From Micromonospora thermarum (GTDB lineage Bacteria; Actinomycetota; Actinomycetes; Mycobacteriales; Micromonosporaceae): DNA of 64,000 bases. The DNA lies in contig NZ_JAATEO010000006.1 of the NCBI RefSeq assembly GCF_012034245.1, positions 62,001 to 126,000 of the forward strand. Reading direction: 5' to 3'. Both the position numbers and the translations under genes were made by a program. Below, one piece after another: positions 1-8,487 of this stretch. Each line of letters begins with the position of its first letter. The stretch's first letter is position 1. A model generated the notes under the pieces. It was not told the DNA's origin and did not search any database. It worked only from the letters and a program-made list of their open reading frames with translations.

Positions 1-739
1 GGAGCCGGTCATCGTGACGCACCTGGAGCACGTGGTGGGTCATCGCGGCGACCGGAGACCTCGCTGAGTCGACGCTGTGGGTGACTGGGTGGGAGAGGTA
101 CCGCCGCACGAGGACGTCGACGCCCGCGTCGAGCGTCGCCGAGAACAGCAGCCGCTGGGAGCGGGGCGGTGTCTTGTCGAGGAGTCGCCGTACGACCGGC
201 AGGAAACCGAGGTCGGCCATATGGTCCGCCTCGTCGAGCACCGTGACCTCGACGGCGTCGAGGATCGCGTGGCCGGTCGAAACGTGGTCGGCGAGCCGGC
301 CGGGGCAGGCGATGAGGATGTCGACTCCGGCACGTAGTGCACCGGCCTGTGGCCGCGCGCTCACCCCGCCGAAGATCGTCAGGGTCCGCAGCGACAGCGC
401 GGCGACCAGCGGTGCGATCGTCGCTTCGATCTGGGTCGCCAGCTCGCGAGTGGGCGCCAGGATGAGCGAGCGCGGGCGGCCGGGCAGCCGCGGAGACGTG
501 GCGGCCGAGAGCCGGGCGAGGACCGGGAGAGCGAAGGCGTACGTCTTGCCCGATCCCGTCCTGCCACGACCCAGCACGTCGCGTCCGGCGAGTGAGTCCG
601 GGAGCGTCGCGGCCTGGATCGGGAATGGCGTGCTGATGCCCACCTGCTGGAGCGCGGCGACGAGGCGGCCGGGCACACCGAGGTCGGCGAAGGAGGTGGG
701 TGTGACGAGGGGTGTCTTGCTGGGGCGGCGTGCCGCCAT
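1..739 (-). CDS. DEAD-box ATP-dependent RNA helicase, N-terminal part (cut by window edge)
   Basis: Reading leftward from an ATG at 739-737, the frame stays open to the window edge, so only the first ~246 residues are present. It shows the ordered superfamily-2 helicase motifs: a Q-motif region (SFADLGVP, then FPIQ), motif I (GRTGSGKT), Ia (PTRELA), a GG motif, motif II DEAD within VLDEADHMADLGF, and motif III SAT. DEAD-box proteins unwind short RNA duplexes using ATP, in ribosome assembly or RNA turnover; the exact role is not visible. The C-terminal RecA domain lies outside the window. The opposite-strand frame covering 81-782 is a high-GC shadow. Confidence 0.93.
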   Translation of the reverse strand, partial: MAARRPSKTPLVTPTSFADLGVPGRLVAALQQVGISTPFPIQAATLPDSLAGRDVLGRGRTGSGKTYAFALPVLARLSAATSPRLPGRPRSLILAPTRELATQIEATIAPLVAALSLRTLTIFGGVSARPQAGALRAGVDILIACPGRLADHVSTGHAILDAVEVTVLDEADHMADLGFLPVVRRLLDKTPPRSQRLLFSATLDAGVDVLVRRYLSHPVTHSVDSARSPVAAMTHHVLQVRHDDRL

Positions 740-1299
740 GTGGGTCTCCGAACGTGGAAGGGGTCGTCCTGCACGGCGCTGACCGGGTTGGTCGCGGCGC
801 GGGTGGTCGACATCAGATGCAGGCCGTGGTCGGAACCGGCGGACTGGTTGATCAATCTACCCGTACCCTGACCCCAGGCCGTACACGATGGCTTTTTGGG
901 TTAGGGTTTCGACGGGCCGAGCGGAACGGATTCAACGCCACCGGCGAGCGGCCGGATCGTCCCACTCATCTTCCGCACCCGGCTTGCATGAGCGAGCGGG
1001 TGGGCCGCGCGCTGGCGCGCAAACGTGGAGCAGCTCTTGACTGATGTAACCGCACATGACTCGAATTTGTTTCGTGACGCACCGGGAGCAGACGCTCCCT
1101 TCGCCCACACACCCGCCGTCGACGTGAGTTCGGCTGCGATAATCCGCCTGCGCACCCCGTTCCGCGTCGAGGGTGACGACGACCGGAAGCGGTCGTCCGC
1201 GCCCATCGCCGCTCGTTAGGCGTCACGACGCCACGGAGCCGAGTCGGTAAGGGCTACCACGCGTGTCGGTTCGACGCGTCGCAGGTACCGACGCGCGGG
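740..1299. other. Intergenic region, no convincing gene
   Basis: This 560-base stretch separates the 5' end of the helicase from the 3' end of the PadR gene. Short frames exist on both strands (for example 1025-1219 on the plus strand), but none has a ribosome site or a recognisable sequence. The helicase promoter should lie in 740-900. I see no tRNA, repeat or strong terminator. Confidence 0.5.
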
Positions 1300-1863
1300 T
1301 CAGCCCGACAGCGGCGCCCGGGCGCGCAGCAGCGCTGCGGCCTGGTCGCACCAGTCGCGATTCTCCTGCTCGAACCGGCGGCCGCGCAGACACGTCAGGT
1401 ACGGCCCGATGCGGTCGCCCTCGCGCAGGAACGTCTCCTCGTCCAGGTCGCCACGCAGCCGCTGCAGCATCCGATCGAAGATCTCCACCTTCGCCGCCGC
1501 CGTGACCGCACGCTCCTCGAGCTGGGCGATGACCGGGGCCGGGTCCAGCCGGTCGACGGCCTGGACCATGACGAGCAGATCCTCCCGGATGGACGACGGC
1601 TTCGACGGCGTCGCGGCGAACGTGGCCAGCTCCGCGAGGCCGGCGTCGGTGACCGTGAACAGTCGCTTGTTGGGCCGGTCCCGCTGGATGACCTGCCGGC
1701 CGGAGATCAGCCCCTCGCGCTCCAGCTTGGCCAGCTCGGCGTAGAGCTGCTGAGGTACCGCGTACCAGAAGTTCGACAGCGACACGTCGAAGATCTTGGC
1801 CAGCTGGTACCCGCTGTACTCGCCGTCGAGCAGCGCCGCCAGCACCGCGTGGCGCAACGCCAT
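1300..1863 (-). CDS. PadR family transcriptional regulator
   Basis: A 187-residue protein with an N-terminal winged helix (LRHAVLAALLDGEYSGYQLAKIF, then LYAELAKLEREGLI and the wing to about residue 80) and a C-terminal helical dimerisation region typical of PadR (vinculin-like) proteins. The start is set at the ATG ending at 1863 because GGGAGG lies eight bases upstream; a start 36 bases further out would overlap that site. It is divergent from the NTF2-like/LLM oxidoreductase pair and probably represses it and itself through the palindromes at 1893-1930. The ligand is unknown; PadR proteins usually respond to phenolics or drugs. Confidence 0.9.
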   Translation of the reverse strand: MALRHAVLAALLDGEYSGYQLAKIFDVSLSNFWYAVPQQLYAELAKLEREGLISGRQVIQRDRPNKRLFTVTDAGLAELATFAATPSKPSSIREDLLVMVQAVDRLDPAPVIAQLEERAVTAAAKVEIFDRMLQRLRGDLDEETFLREGDRIGPYLTCLRGRRFEQENRDWCDQAAALLRARAPLSG

Positions 1864-1892
1864 CGGCCACACCTCCCACTTCCCTCGCTGCC

Positions 1893-1930
1893 TAGTCAAT
1901 GATATGACTACTCCTATCGTAGACTATAGG
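1893..1930. promoter_or_regulatory. Paired palindromes in the PadR/NTF2-like divergent promoter
   Basis: Two dyads lie back to back. TAGTCA-N6-TGACTA occupies 1893-1910 and CCTAT-N8-ATAGG occupies 1913-1930. The pentamer GACTA occurs three times (inverted at 1893-1897, direct at 1906-1910 and 1922-1926, the last two 16 bases apart). The position between divergent genes fits an operator for the PadR protein; assignment to PadR is inference. Confidence 0.6.
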
Positions 1931-1939
1931 GGAGGCGCC

Positions 1940-2356
1940 GTGACGACCGTCGAGCGGTTTCGTTCCGCCGTCGAGGCCGGGGACCTGGACGCGTTCGACG
2001 GGCTGTTCAGCCCGGACGTCCGCTTCTTCAGCCCGGTGAAGTTCACACCGTTCGAGGGGGCGCAGGCCGTCCACGGGCTCCTCCGCGTGCTCCTCCGCAC
2101 GTTCGAGGATTTCCGGTACGTCGGGCAGCTGGCCGGCGAGGCCGAGATCGGCACGGGGGGCCGGTCGGTCGAGTCGCACATCCTCATCTTCCGCGCGACG
2201 GTGCGCGGCAAGCAGATCCACGGCCTCGACCTGCTCCAGCTCGGTGACGACGGCCTGATCGAGGAGTTCACGGTCATGGTCCGCCCCCTGTCCGCCGTCA
2301 CCACGTTGAGCGAGGCGGTCGTCGCCGGTCTCGCCGCCGACGGCATCGCCCCGTGA
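1940..2356 (+). CDS. NTF2-like / SnoaL-like domain protein
   Basis: A 138-residue protein with the NTF2-like fold signature: N-terminal helices (VERFRSAVEAGDLDAFDGLF), then a curved sheet with SHILIFRATVRGKQIHGLDL and the characteristic IEEFTVMVRPLSAV strand. Members are small enzymes (cyclases, isomerases) or ligand pockets; no specific activity can be assigned. The start is a GTG at 1940 with GGGGAGG four bases upstream. It is followed after 16 bases by the LLM oxidoreductase, so the two are probably co-transcribed under PadR control. Confidence 0.85.
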   Translation: MTTVERFRSAVEAGDLDAFDGLFSPDVRFFSPVKFTPFEGAQAVHGLLRVLLRTFEDFRYVGQLAGEAEIGTGGRSVESHILIFRATVRGKQIHGLDLLQLGDDGLIEEFTVMVRPLSAVTTLSEAVVAGLAADGIAP

Positions 2357-2372
2357 CACGGAAGGTCGCGCG

Positions 2373-3398
2373 ATGAAACTCGGGTACACCACCGGCTACT
2401 GGTCCTCCGGCCCACCCGCCGGCGTCACGGAGGCCGTCGCGGAGGCCGACCGCCTCGGCTTCGACTCGGTCTGGGCCGCCGAGGCGTACGGGTCGGACTG
2501 CCTGACGCCGATCGCCTGGTGGGGCGCCAGCACCTCCCGCGTGCGGCTGGGCACCAACATCATGCAGATGTCGGCCCGTACGCCGACCGCCGCCGCGATG
2601 GCGGCGCTCACCCTCGACCACCTGTCCGGCGGCCGGTTCATCCTCGGGCTCGGCGCCTCCGGCCCGCAGGTCGTGGAGGGGTGGTACGGCCAGCCGTACC
2701 CGCGGCCGCTGGCCCGCACCCGGGAGTACATCGAGATCATCCGCGCCGTCCTCGCCCGCAGCGGCCCGGTCGAGTACGACGGCGAGTTCTACCAGCTGCC
2801 GCATCGCGGCGGCACCGGCCTGGGCAAGCCGCTGAAGTCCACCGTCCACCCGCTGCGCACCGACATCCCCATCTTCCTCGCCGCCGAAGGGCCGAAGAAC
2901 GTGGCGCTGGCCGCCGAGGTCGCCGACGGCTGGCTGCCGTTGTTCTTCTCCCCCAAGGCGGACGGCTTCTACCGCGCCGCGCTGGCCGAGGGCTTCGGCC
3001 GACCGGGCGCCCGCCGTGACCCGGACACGTTCGAGATCGCCGCGACCGTGCCGATCGTCGTCGACGACGACGTGGAGCGGGCGGCCGATCGCATCCGGCC
3101 GTTCGTCGCGCTGTACGTCGGCGGCATGGGCGCCAAGTCGGCCAACTTCCACCGGGACGTCATCGCCCGCCTCGGATACGAGCGGGAGTGCGACGTCATC
3201 ACCGAGGCCTACCTGGCGGGCAACAAGCAGGAAGCGATCGCCGCCGTGCCGACCGCACTGGTGGAGGACATCGCGCTGATCGGTCCGGCCGCGAAGGTCA
3301 AGGATGAGCTGCAGCGGTGGCGCGAGAGCGTCATCACCACCCTGCTGGTCCAGGGCGGCCCGCGGCAGCTGCGCCAGATCGCCGAGCTGGTCGACTGA
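2373..3398 (+). CDS. LLM class F420-dependent oxidoreductase
   Basis: A 341-residue luciferase-like monooxygenase fold protein of normal length. Characteristic segments are TEAVAEADRLGFDSVWAAE near the N-terminus, the strand VRLGTNIMQM, the block LDHLSGGRFILGLGASGPQV, and AAEVADGWLPLFFSP. This branch in actinomycetes generally uses coenzyme F420 as hydride carrier; the substrate is unknown. The ATG at 2373 has a GGAAGG-like site upstream. It forms a likely two-gene unit with the NTF2-like gene under the PadR operator, suggesting inducible detoxification or tailoring of a small molecule (inference). Confidence 0.9.
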   Translation: MKLGYTTGYWSSGPPAGVTEAVAEADRLGFDSVWAAEAYGSDCLTPIAWWGASTSRVRLGTNIMQMSARTPTAAAMAALTLDHLSGGRFILGLGASGPQVVEGWYGQPYPRPLARTREYIEIIRAVLARSGPVEYDGEFYQLPHRGGTGLGKPLKSTVHPLRTDIPIFLAAEGPKNVALAAEVADGWLPLFFSPKADGFYRAALAEGFGRPGARRDPDTFEIAATVPIVVDDDVERAADRIRPFVALYVGGMGAKSANFHRDVIARLGYERECDVITEAYLAGNKQEAIAAVPTALVEDIALIGPAAKVKDELQRWRESVITTLLVQGGPRQLRQIAELVD

Positions 3399-3552
3399 CG
3401 AGTTCCCTCCGCGCGGCCGGTTCCTCGACCGGCCGTAGCGGCAGTGCCGCTGGCCTGGGCCCACCGCCGGCACCTCTCGCCGCTACCTCCTGACCGGCCC
3501 GCTCCAGCCTGACGGCGTCACCTCGACTCCGAGGTCCATCGACCGATAGCTA

Positions 3553-3583
3553 TTGACGGCGCTCTATTAGGAAACTTTACTAA
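3553..3583 (+). promoter_or_regulatory. Chitinase promoter with overlapping palindromic operator
   Basis: TTGACG (3553-3558) and TTTACT (3576-3581) are 17 bases apart and could serve as -35 and -10. The near-perfect palindrome TTAGGAAACTTTACTAA (3567-3583; one mismatched pair) covers the spacer and -10. GGAAA/TTTCC-type dyads are known operators of ROK-family repressors controlling chitosan and other glycan hydrolases in Streptomyces; assigning this one to such a repressor is inference. Confidence 0.6.
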
Positions 3584-3640
3584 GGATTGACGTCCATCGC
3601 TGCGGGCGCCGGTCCCGCCAGGTTTCACAAGGAGCGCGCC

Positions 3641-5923
3641 ATGCATCTACCGCGCCGCGCCACGGTCGCGGCCCTCGCTCTGCTGCTCCCGCCCACCGCC
3701 GTCGTCACAGCCACGCCAACGGCAGCCGCCGCGGGCCTGACCGCCACCTTCTCCAGCGCCGACCACGGCTCCTGGTGGCAGTCCAAGTACGTCATCGCCA
3801 ACCCGACCAGTGCTGCCATCACCGGCTGGACGCTGGAGTTCGACCTGCCGTCCGGCGTCACCATGAGCAACTCGTACAACGGCAAGGCCACCGTGTCCGG
3901 AAGTCACGTAACCGTCGTCAACGAGCACTACAACGGATCGGTCCAGCCCGGCGGTAGCACCGAGCCACACAGCTTCTGGTTCATCGCCTCGGGACCGGGC
4001 ACCCCGACGAACTGCCGGATCAACGGCAGCAGGTGCGACGGCAGCGCCGACCGGCCACCGTCGCCCCCGACCGGCCTACGTTCGACCGGCCGCACCACAA
4101 AAACGGTGTCGCTGGCCTGGGACGCGGCAGCCGGCGGGGACTTCCCGGTGGCCGGGTACGACGTCTACCGCGGCGGCACTCTCGCCACCAGCGTCACCGG
4201 CACGTCGGCTGTGGTCACCGGATTGTCCCCCAACACGGCGTACACATTCACCGTGAGATCGAAGGACGCTCGTGGGAATCAGTCCGCGGCGAGCGCACCG
4301 GTCACGGTGACCACGCTCAACCCGTCCGACGACAACACGGCGCCCAGCCCGCCGGGCAACCTGCGCTCGACGGGCAGGACGTCCAGCAGCGTGTCGTTGG
4401 CCTGGAACGCCTCGGCTGACGCCAGCGGGATCGCCGGCTACGACGTCTACCGGGGTGGCACCCTGGCCCTCTCCGTCACCGGCACCACCGCGACGGTGAC
4501 CGGGCTTGCGCCGACGACGGCCTACACGTTCACGGTGAAGGCCCGCGACACGTACGACAACACCTCGGCGGCCAGCAACGCGGTCACCGTTACGACAGAT
4601 GACGTGGTGGGCGGCGGCAGCTACGCCCGGGTCGGATACTTCGTGCAGTGGGGCATCTACGGCCGGCAGTACTTCGTCAAGAACCTGGACACCACCGGCG
4701 CGGCGGCGAAGCTGACCCACATCAACTACGCCTTCACCAACCTCGACCCGGTGAACCTGACCTGTCTCAACGGCGTCACCAAGGGCACCACCCCCGACCC
4801 GCAGGACCCGGACCAGGGCACCGGCGCCGGTGACGCCGACGCCGACTACGCCCGACCGATGAGCGCGGCGCAGTCCGTCGACGGGGTCGCCGACACCGGC
4901 TGGGAGGCACTGCGCGGAAACTTCAACCAGCTCAAGAAACTCAAGGCCAAGCACCCGCACCTCAAGGTGCTGATCTCGCTCGGCGGCTGGACGTACTCGA
5001 AGTTCTTCTCCGACGCGGCGGCCACCGACGCGGCACGGAAGAAGTTCGTCAAGTCCTGCCTCGACATGTACATCAAGGGCGACCTGCCGGCGTACAACGG
5101 CGCCGGCGGCGCGGGCGTGGCCGCCGGCATCTTCGACGGCATCGACCTGGACTGGGAATGGCCCGGCGCCGAAGGACACGCGGGCAACCACTGGGGCCCG
5201 CAGGACAAGGCGAACAACCTGCTGCTGTTCGCCGAGTTCCGCCGGCAGCTCGACGAGCTGGGCGCGACCACCGGCAAGCGGTACCTGCTGACCGCGTTCA
5301 CGCCGGCCGACCCCGCGAAGATCGCTGCCGGCTGGGACATCAACACCTCCGACGGCACCCCGAGCGTGTTCGACTACATGGACTTCGCCAACGTGCAGGG
5401 ATACGACTTCCACGGCGCGGGCAGTGACAACTCATGGGAGCCGAACCGTACGGGACACGCCTCGAACCTCTACACCGACGCGCAGGACCCCTACACCGTC
5501 CACTTCAGCTATGACGACGCCATCCAGGTCTACCTGGCCGCCGGCGTGAACCCGCGCAAGCTCACCATCGGGCTGCCGTTCTACGGCCGCGGCTGGCAGG
5601 GCGTGACCGACGGCGGGGTGCACGGCGAGTGGCAGGCCGCAACCGGCGCGGCGCCCGGCCAGTTCCCCGAGGAGGCCGGTACGCGGGGCTACAGCAACCT
5701 GATCGCGAGCGTGCCGGGCTGCACCGTCCACCACGACGAGCAGTCGATCTCGACGTACTGCTACACCGGGCCCGGTGGCCAGTGGTGGACGTTCGACGAC
5801 CCCTGGTCCCTTCAGCGCAAGGCCGCTTGGCTGAAGTCCAAGGGTCTGCTCGGCGTGATGATCTGGGAGATGTCCGGCGACACCGGGACACTGATGAGCG
5901 CCGTCGACGGCGGACTGAACTGA
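3641..5923 (+). CDS. Secreted chitinase, CBM2-FN3-FN3-GH18
   Basis: A 760-residue multidomain enzyme. Residues 1-35 form a Sec-type signal peptide (RR near the start, hydrophobic core, Ala-rich cleavage region). A family 2 carbohydrate-binding module follows (~35-130, with W, NPTS and ITGWTLEFDLPSG), then two fibronectin III domains (~136-222 and ~235-322) and a GH18 catalytic domain (~326-758). The GH18 signature DGIDLDWEW is at residues 499-507, making Glu506 the catalytic acid. It should hydrolyse chitin outside the cell. The ATG at 3641 follows AAGGAG. It is monocistronic, bounded by the palindromic promoter and the hairpin at 5935-5970. Confidence 0.95.
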   Translation: MHLPRRATVAALALLLPPTAVVTATPTAAAAGLTATFSSADHGSWWQSKYVIANPTSAAITGWTLEFDLPSGVTMSNSYNGKATVSGSHVTVVNEHYNGSVQPGGSTEPHSFWFIASGPGTPTNCRINGSRCDGSADRPPSPPTGLRSTGRTTKTVSLAWDAAAGGDFPVAGYDVYRGGTLATSVTGTSAVVTGLSPNTAYTFTVRSKDARGNQSAASAPVTVTTLNPSDDNTAPSPPGNLRSTGRTSSSVSLAWNASADASGIAGYDVYRGGTLALSVTGTTATVTGLAPTTAYTFTVKARDTYDNTSAASNAVTVTTDDVVGGGSYARVGYFVQWGIYGRQYFVKNLDTTGAAAKLTHINYAFTNLDPVNLTCLNGVTKGTTPDPQDPDQGTGAGDADADYARPMSAAQSVDGVADTGWEALRGNFNQLKKLKAKHPHLKVLISLGGWTYSKFFSDAAATDAARKKFVKSCLDMYIKGDLPAYNGAGGAGVAAGIFDGIDLDWEWPGAEGHAGNHWGPQDKANNLLLFAEFRRQLDELGATTGKRYLLTAFTPADPAKIAAGWDINTSDGTPSVFDYMDFANVQGYDFHGAGSDNSWEPNRTGHASNLYTDAQDPYTVHFSYDDAIQVYLAAGVNPRKLTIGLPFYGRGWQGVTDGGVHGEWQAATGAAPGQFPEEAGTRGYSNLIASVPGCTVHHDEQSISTYCYTGPGGQWWTFDDPWSLQRKAAWLKSKGLLGVMIWEMSGDTGTLMSAVDGGLN

Positions 5924-5934
5924 GCAGGTTCGCC

Positions 5935-5970
5935 GGGTGGCGGAGTTCGGCCGACCCCGCTCCGCCACCC
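5935..5970 (+). terminator. Hairpin terminator after the chitinase gene
   Basis: GGGTGGCGGAG (5935-5945) pairs with CTCCGCCACCC (5960-5970) as an 11-bp perfect stem with a 14-base loop, eleven bases after the chitinase stop. There is no U tract, which is common in actinomycetes. Confidence 0.8.
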
Positions 5971-6057
5971 ACGTTCGCTGGAACGATCCGGTCACCGCCC
6001 CACCGTGGCGTGGGACAAGGTGAGCGTCGCCGAGTGCGCGACGACTACGGTGTCGTC

Positions 6058-6210
6058 ATGGTTGGCGACCAGATCGACGAGGCGGCGTCGGACGCGCTCC
6101 GTGCGGCGCCGCGGACCCGCCGCACCGGTGACGAATCCTTCGTCGATCGGGGTCCGGGCTATGCCCGGCCCTCCGGCGGCCGCCCGTACGCGGAGGTCGA
6201 CCGGGCGTGA
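6058..6210 (+). CDS. Possible 50-residue small protein coupled to the carboxyltransferase gene
   Basis: An ATG at 6058 opens a 50-codon frame whose TGA (6208-6210) overlaps the GTG of the carboxyltransferase gene in a GTGA junction, the arrangement used by truly coupled genes across this window. There is no clear ribosome site before 6058 and the protein resembles no family I know, including biotin carboxylase epsilon subunits. It may be only a chance frame in the leader. Confidence 0.25.
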   Translation: MVGDQIDEAASDALRAAPRTRRTGDESFVDRGPGYARPSGGRPYAEVDRA

Positions 6211-7673
6211 GGAGAACGGCACGGGGTTTGATCGACCTGGTCATCGAGCCCGGAACCTGGGAGTCGTGGGACGAACCCGTTGCGGACCCAGCCCCGCTCG
6301 ACGCCGACTACGCGGACGCGCTGGCGGCCGCGCGCCGGACCGCGGGCGTTGACGAGGCGGTCATCACCGGCGCGGGCCGGCTCGGCGGGCGGCGGGTCGC
6401 CGTCGTCGCCGGCGAGTTCGCGTTTCTCGGCGGCTCGATCGGTGTCGCGGCGGCCGAGCGGCTCACCCGGGCCGTCGAGCGGGCGACCGCCGAGCGGATT
6501 CCGTTGCTCGCCGCGCCCGCGAGCGGCGGCACCCGGATGCAGGAAGGCTCGATCGCGTTCGTGCAGATGGTGAAGATCAGCCAGGCGATCACCGCGCACA
6601 AGGTCGCGGGGCTGCCGTACCTCGTCTATCTGCGGCACCCGACAACCGGCGGCGTGTACGCGTCGTGGGGGTCCCTCGGGCACCTGACGGTCGCCGAGCC
6701 GGGCGCGCTGATCGGCTTCCTCGGGCCGAAGGTGCACGAGGCGCTGACCGGCTCCCCGTTCCCGGCCGGCGTACAGGTCGCCGAGAACCTCCACAAACAC
6801 GGTCTGATCGACGCGGTCGTCGCGCCGGAGCAGGTGGCGCCGCTGGCCGAGCGGGCGCTGGCCACGCTCAGCGCGCCGCGCCGCCTCCCCCGTACCCCGA
6901 TCCCGATGGAGGACCCGCCCGGCGAACCCACCGCCTGGGACGCCGTCCGGCGATCCCGCCGGGCGGACCGTCCCGGAATCCGCCGACTGCTGAGACACGC
7001 CGGCCGCGATGTCGTGCCGCTGCACGGTACGCAGAGCGGCGAAACCGGAGCCGGTGTGATCGTGGCGCTGGCCCGCTTCGGGGAAGCCCCCGCCGTGGTC
7101 GTCGGACACGACCGGCGCGACAGCCCGCCCGACCCCGCCGGCCTGCGGGCCGTCCGGCGGGGGTTCAAGCTCGCCGCAGAGTTGGGCCTGCCCGTCGTCA
7201 CCGTCGTCGACACGCCGGGCGCCGCCCTGTCGCCACAGGCCGAGGAGGGTGGCCTGGCCGGAGAGATCGCCCACTGCCTCGCCGATCTCGTCACCCTGCC
7301 GGTGCCGACCCTGTGCGTGTTGTTGGGTCAGGGCAGCGGCGGCGCCGCGCTGGCCCTGCTGCCGGCCGACCGTGTCATCGCCGCAGCGCACGGCTGGCTC
7401 TCGCCGCTGCCGCCGGAGGGCGCGTCGGCGATCCTCCATCGCACCGTCGAGCGGGCGCCGCAGGTCTCCTCCGCGCAGGGCATCCGCGCGCAGGACCTGC
7501 GGGCAAGGGGCATCGTGGACCGGATCGTGGCCGAGCGACCCGACGCCGCCGACGAGCCCGCGGCGTTCCTCGACCGGCTGGGGGCCGTACTGGCGCACGA
7601 GCTGGCCACCCTGCTCGACGTCGACCCGGCGGACCGCCTCCAGGCCCGCCGGGTCCGTTACCGTCAGCTCTGA
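6207..7673 (+). CDS. Acyl/acetyl-CoA carboxylase carboxyltransferase, fused beta-alpha halves
   Basis: A 488-residue protein joining an AccD-like N-terminal half (crotonase fold, APASGGTRMQEG, TGGVYASWGSLGHLTVAEPGALIGFLGP) to an AccA-like C-terminal half (VVTVVDTPGAALSPQAEEGGLAGEI, GQGSGGAALAL). It should transfer carboxyl from carboxybiotin to an acyl-CoA, giving malonyl-type precursors. The N-terminal four-cysteine zinc ribbon of classical AccD is absent, as in other fused actinomycete forms. GTG at 6207 has GGAGG about ten bases upstream. No biotin carboxylase or carrier gene lies nearby, so it must use subunits encoded elsewhere. Confidence 0.9.
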   Translation: MRRTARGLIDLVIEPGTWESWDEPVADPAPLDADYADALAAARRTAGVDEAVITGAGRLGGRRVAVVAGEFAFLGGSIGVAAAERLTRAVERATAERIPLLAAPASGGTRMQEGSIAFVQMVKISQAITAHKVAGLPYLVYLRHPTTGGVYASWGSLGHLTVAEPGALIGFLGPKVHEALTGSPFPAGVQVAENLHKHGLIDAVVAPEQVAPLAERALATLSAPRRLPRTPIPMEDPPGEPTAWDAVRRSRRADRPGIRRLLRHAGRDVVPLHGTQSGETGAGVIVALARFGEAPAVVVGHDRRDSPPDPAGLRAVRRGFKLAAELGLPVVTVVDTPGAALSPQAEEGGLAGEIAHCLADLVTLPVPTLCVLLGQGSGGAALALLPADRVIAAAHGWLSPLPPEGASAILHRTVERAPQVSSAQGIRAQDLRARGIVDRIVAERPDAADEPAAFLDRLGAVLAHELATLLDVDPADRLQARRVRYRQL

Positions 7674-7878
7674 CCGCAGACTCTCGCCGAACGGAACCCG
7701 TTCGTTCGGCTGCACGTCCGCCGGTCACCCGTCGGCCTGCCGGCCGACACTCGCTCATCCGGCCGCTGGCCCGGCCGGGAACGTTGACACGGTTTCCTGC
7801 CCGCAAACTGATGGTGGCCGGTCCCTGGTTCAACCGGCATATCGATGGTATTGGTGCGAGGATGAAGGCGTGGGACCT

Positions 7879-8232
7879 GTGAAAGCTGCGATGCCTGCCA
7901 TCTCGCCGCTCACCGGCGAGCCGATCAAGCGCGCCGATGCCGAGCGGCTCGCGGGAGTGCTGAAGGCAGTCGCCGATCCGGCCCGACTGCGACTGCTCAG
8001 TCTGATCCAGTCCGCCCCGGACGGCGAAGCGTCCGTGAGTGACCTGACCGCGCCGCTCGGTCTCTCCCAGCCGACGGTGAGTCACCACCTTCGGATCCTC
8101 ACCGAGGCCGGCCTGCTCGAGCGCGAGAAGCGCGGCGTATGGGCGTACTACCGCCTGGTGCCGTCCGCGATCGCGGCGATCGCCGACCTGTTGACGCCGC
8201 CCCGCAAGCGGGCGACGAAGAAGTCGCGCTGA
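7879..8232 (+). CDS. ArsR/SmtB family regulator lacking the alpha-3 cysteine motif
   Basis: A 117-residue winged-helix protein with an ArsR core: LAGVLKAVADPARLRLLSLI, recognition helix LSQPTVSHHLRILTEAGLL and wing REKRGVWAYYRL. Arsenic-sensing relatives carry C-V-C-D at the start of the DNA-binding helix; here positions 52-55 read S-V-S-D and the protein has no cysteine at all. It therefore cannot sense As(III) in the usual way. The start is taken as GTG 7879 with GAAGG upstream; GTG 7870 and ATG 7891 are alternatives. An imperfect dyad around ATATCGATGGTAT (7839-7851) may be its own operator. Its target is unclear because no partner gene follows. Confidence 0.85.
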   Translation: MKAAMPAISPLTGEPIKRADAERLAGVLKAVADPARLRLLSLIQSAPDGEASVSDLTAPLGLSQPTVSHHLRILTEAGLLEREKRGVWAYYRLVPSAIAAIADLLTPPRKRATKKSR

Positions 8233-8291
8233 GCCGTCGTAGGACGCTCAGCCTCGTCTGGCGTCATAGCAGTACCTCCACGTCTCGGCGC

Positions 8292-8311
8292 CCGGATCAT
8301 GCATGATCCGG
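8292..8311. repeat. Perfect 20-bp palindrome
   Basis: CCGGATCATGCATGATCCGG is self-complementary over all 20 bases with no loop. It lies between the 3' end of the ArsR-family gene and the 3' end of the histidine kinase gene, so it is not placed as a promoter operator. With no spacer it makes a poor hairpin terminator and looks more like a protein-binding site. Confidence 0.7.
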
Positions 8312-8487
8312 CTGACGAGGACCAGCCTCGATGATTCGCGCCTGACGCCGGTTCGCCTGGCCCGGCCGAGCGGGTCAGCCCGAGAGATCCTGATCGATTC
8401 GACACCGTCAGTTTCCCTTGCTGGAGAGGCACCAACCCGTGAAACCCCTACACCGCAACAAACGCCACCGAACCTAACAAAGCACTA

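Noticed and set aside
1025..1219. 64-codon plus-strand frame in the first intergenic region
   Set aside because: No ribosome site, no promoter and no recognisable sequence.
4076..5413. Minus-strand frame of 445 codons antisense to the chitinase
   Set aside because: No domain or ribosome site; it mirrors codon structure of the GH18 gene.
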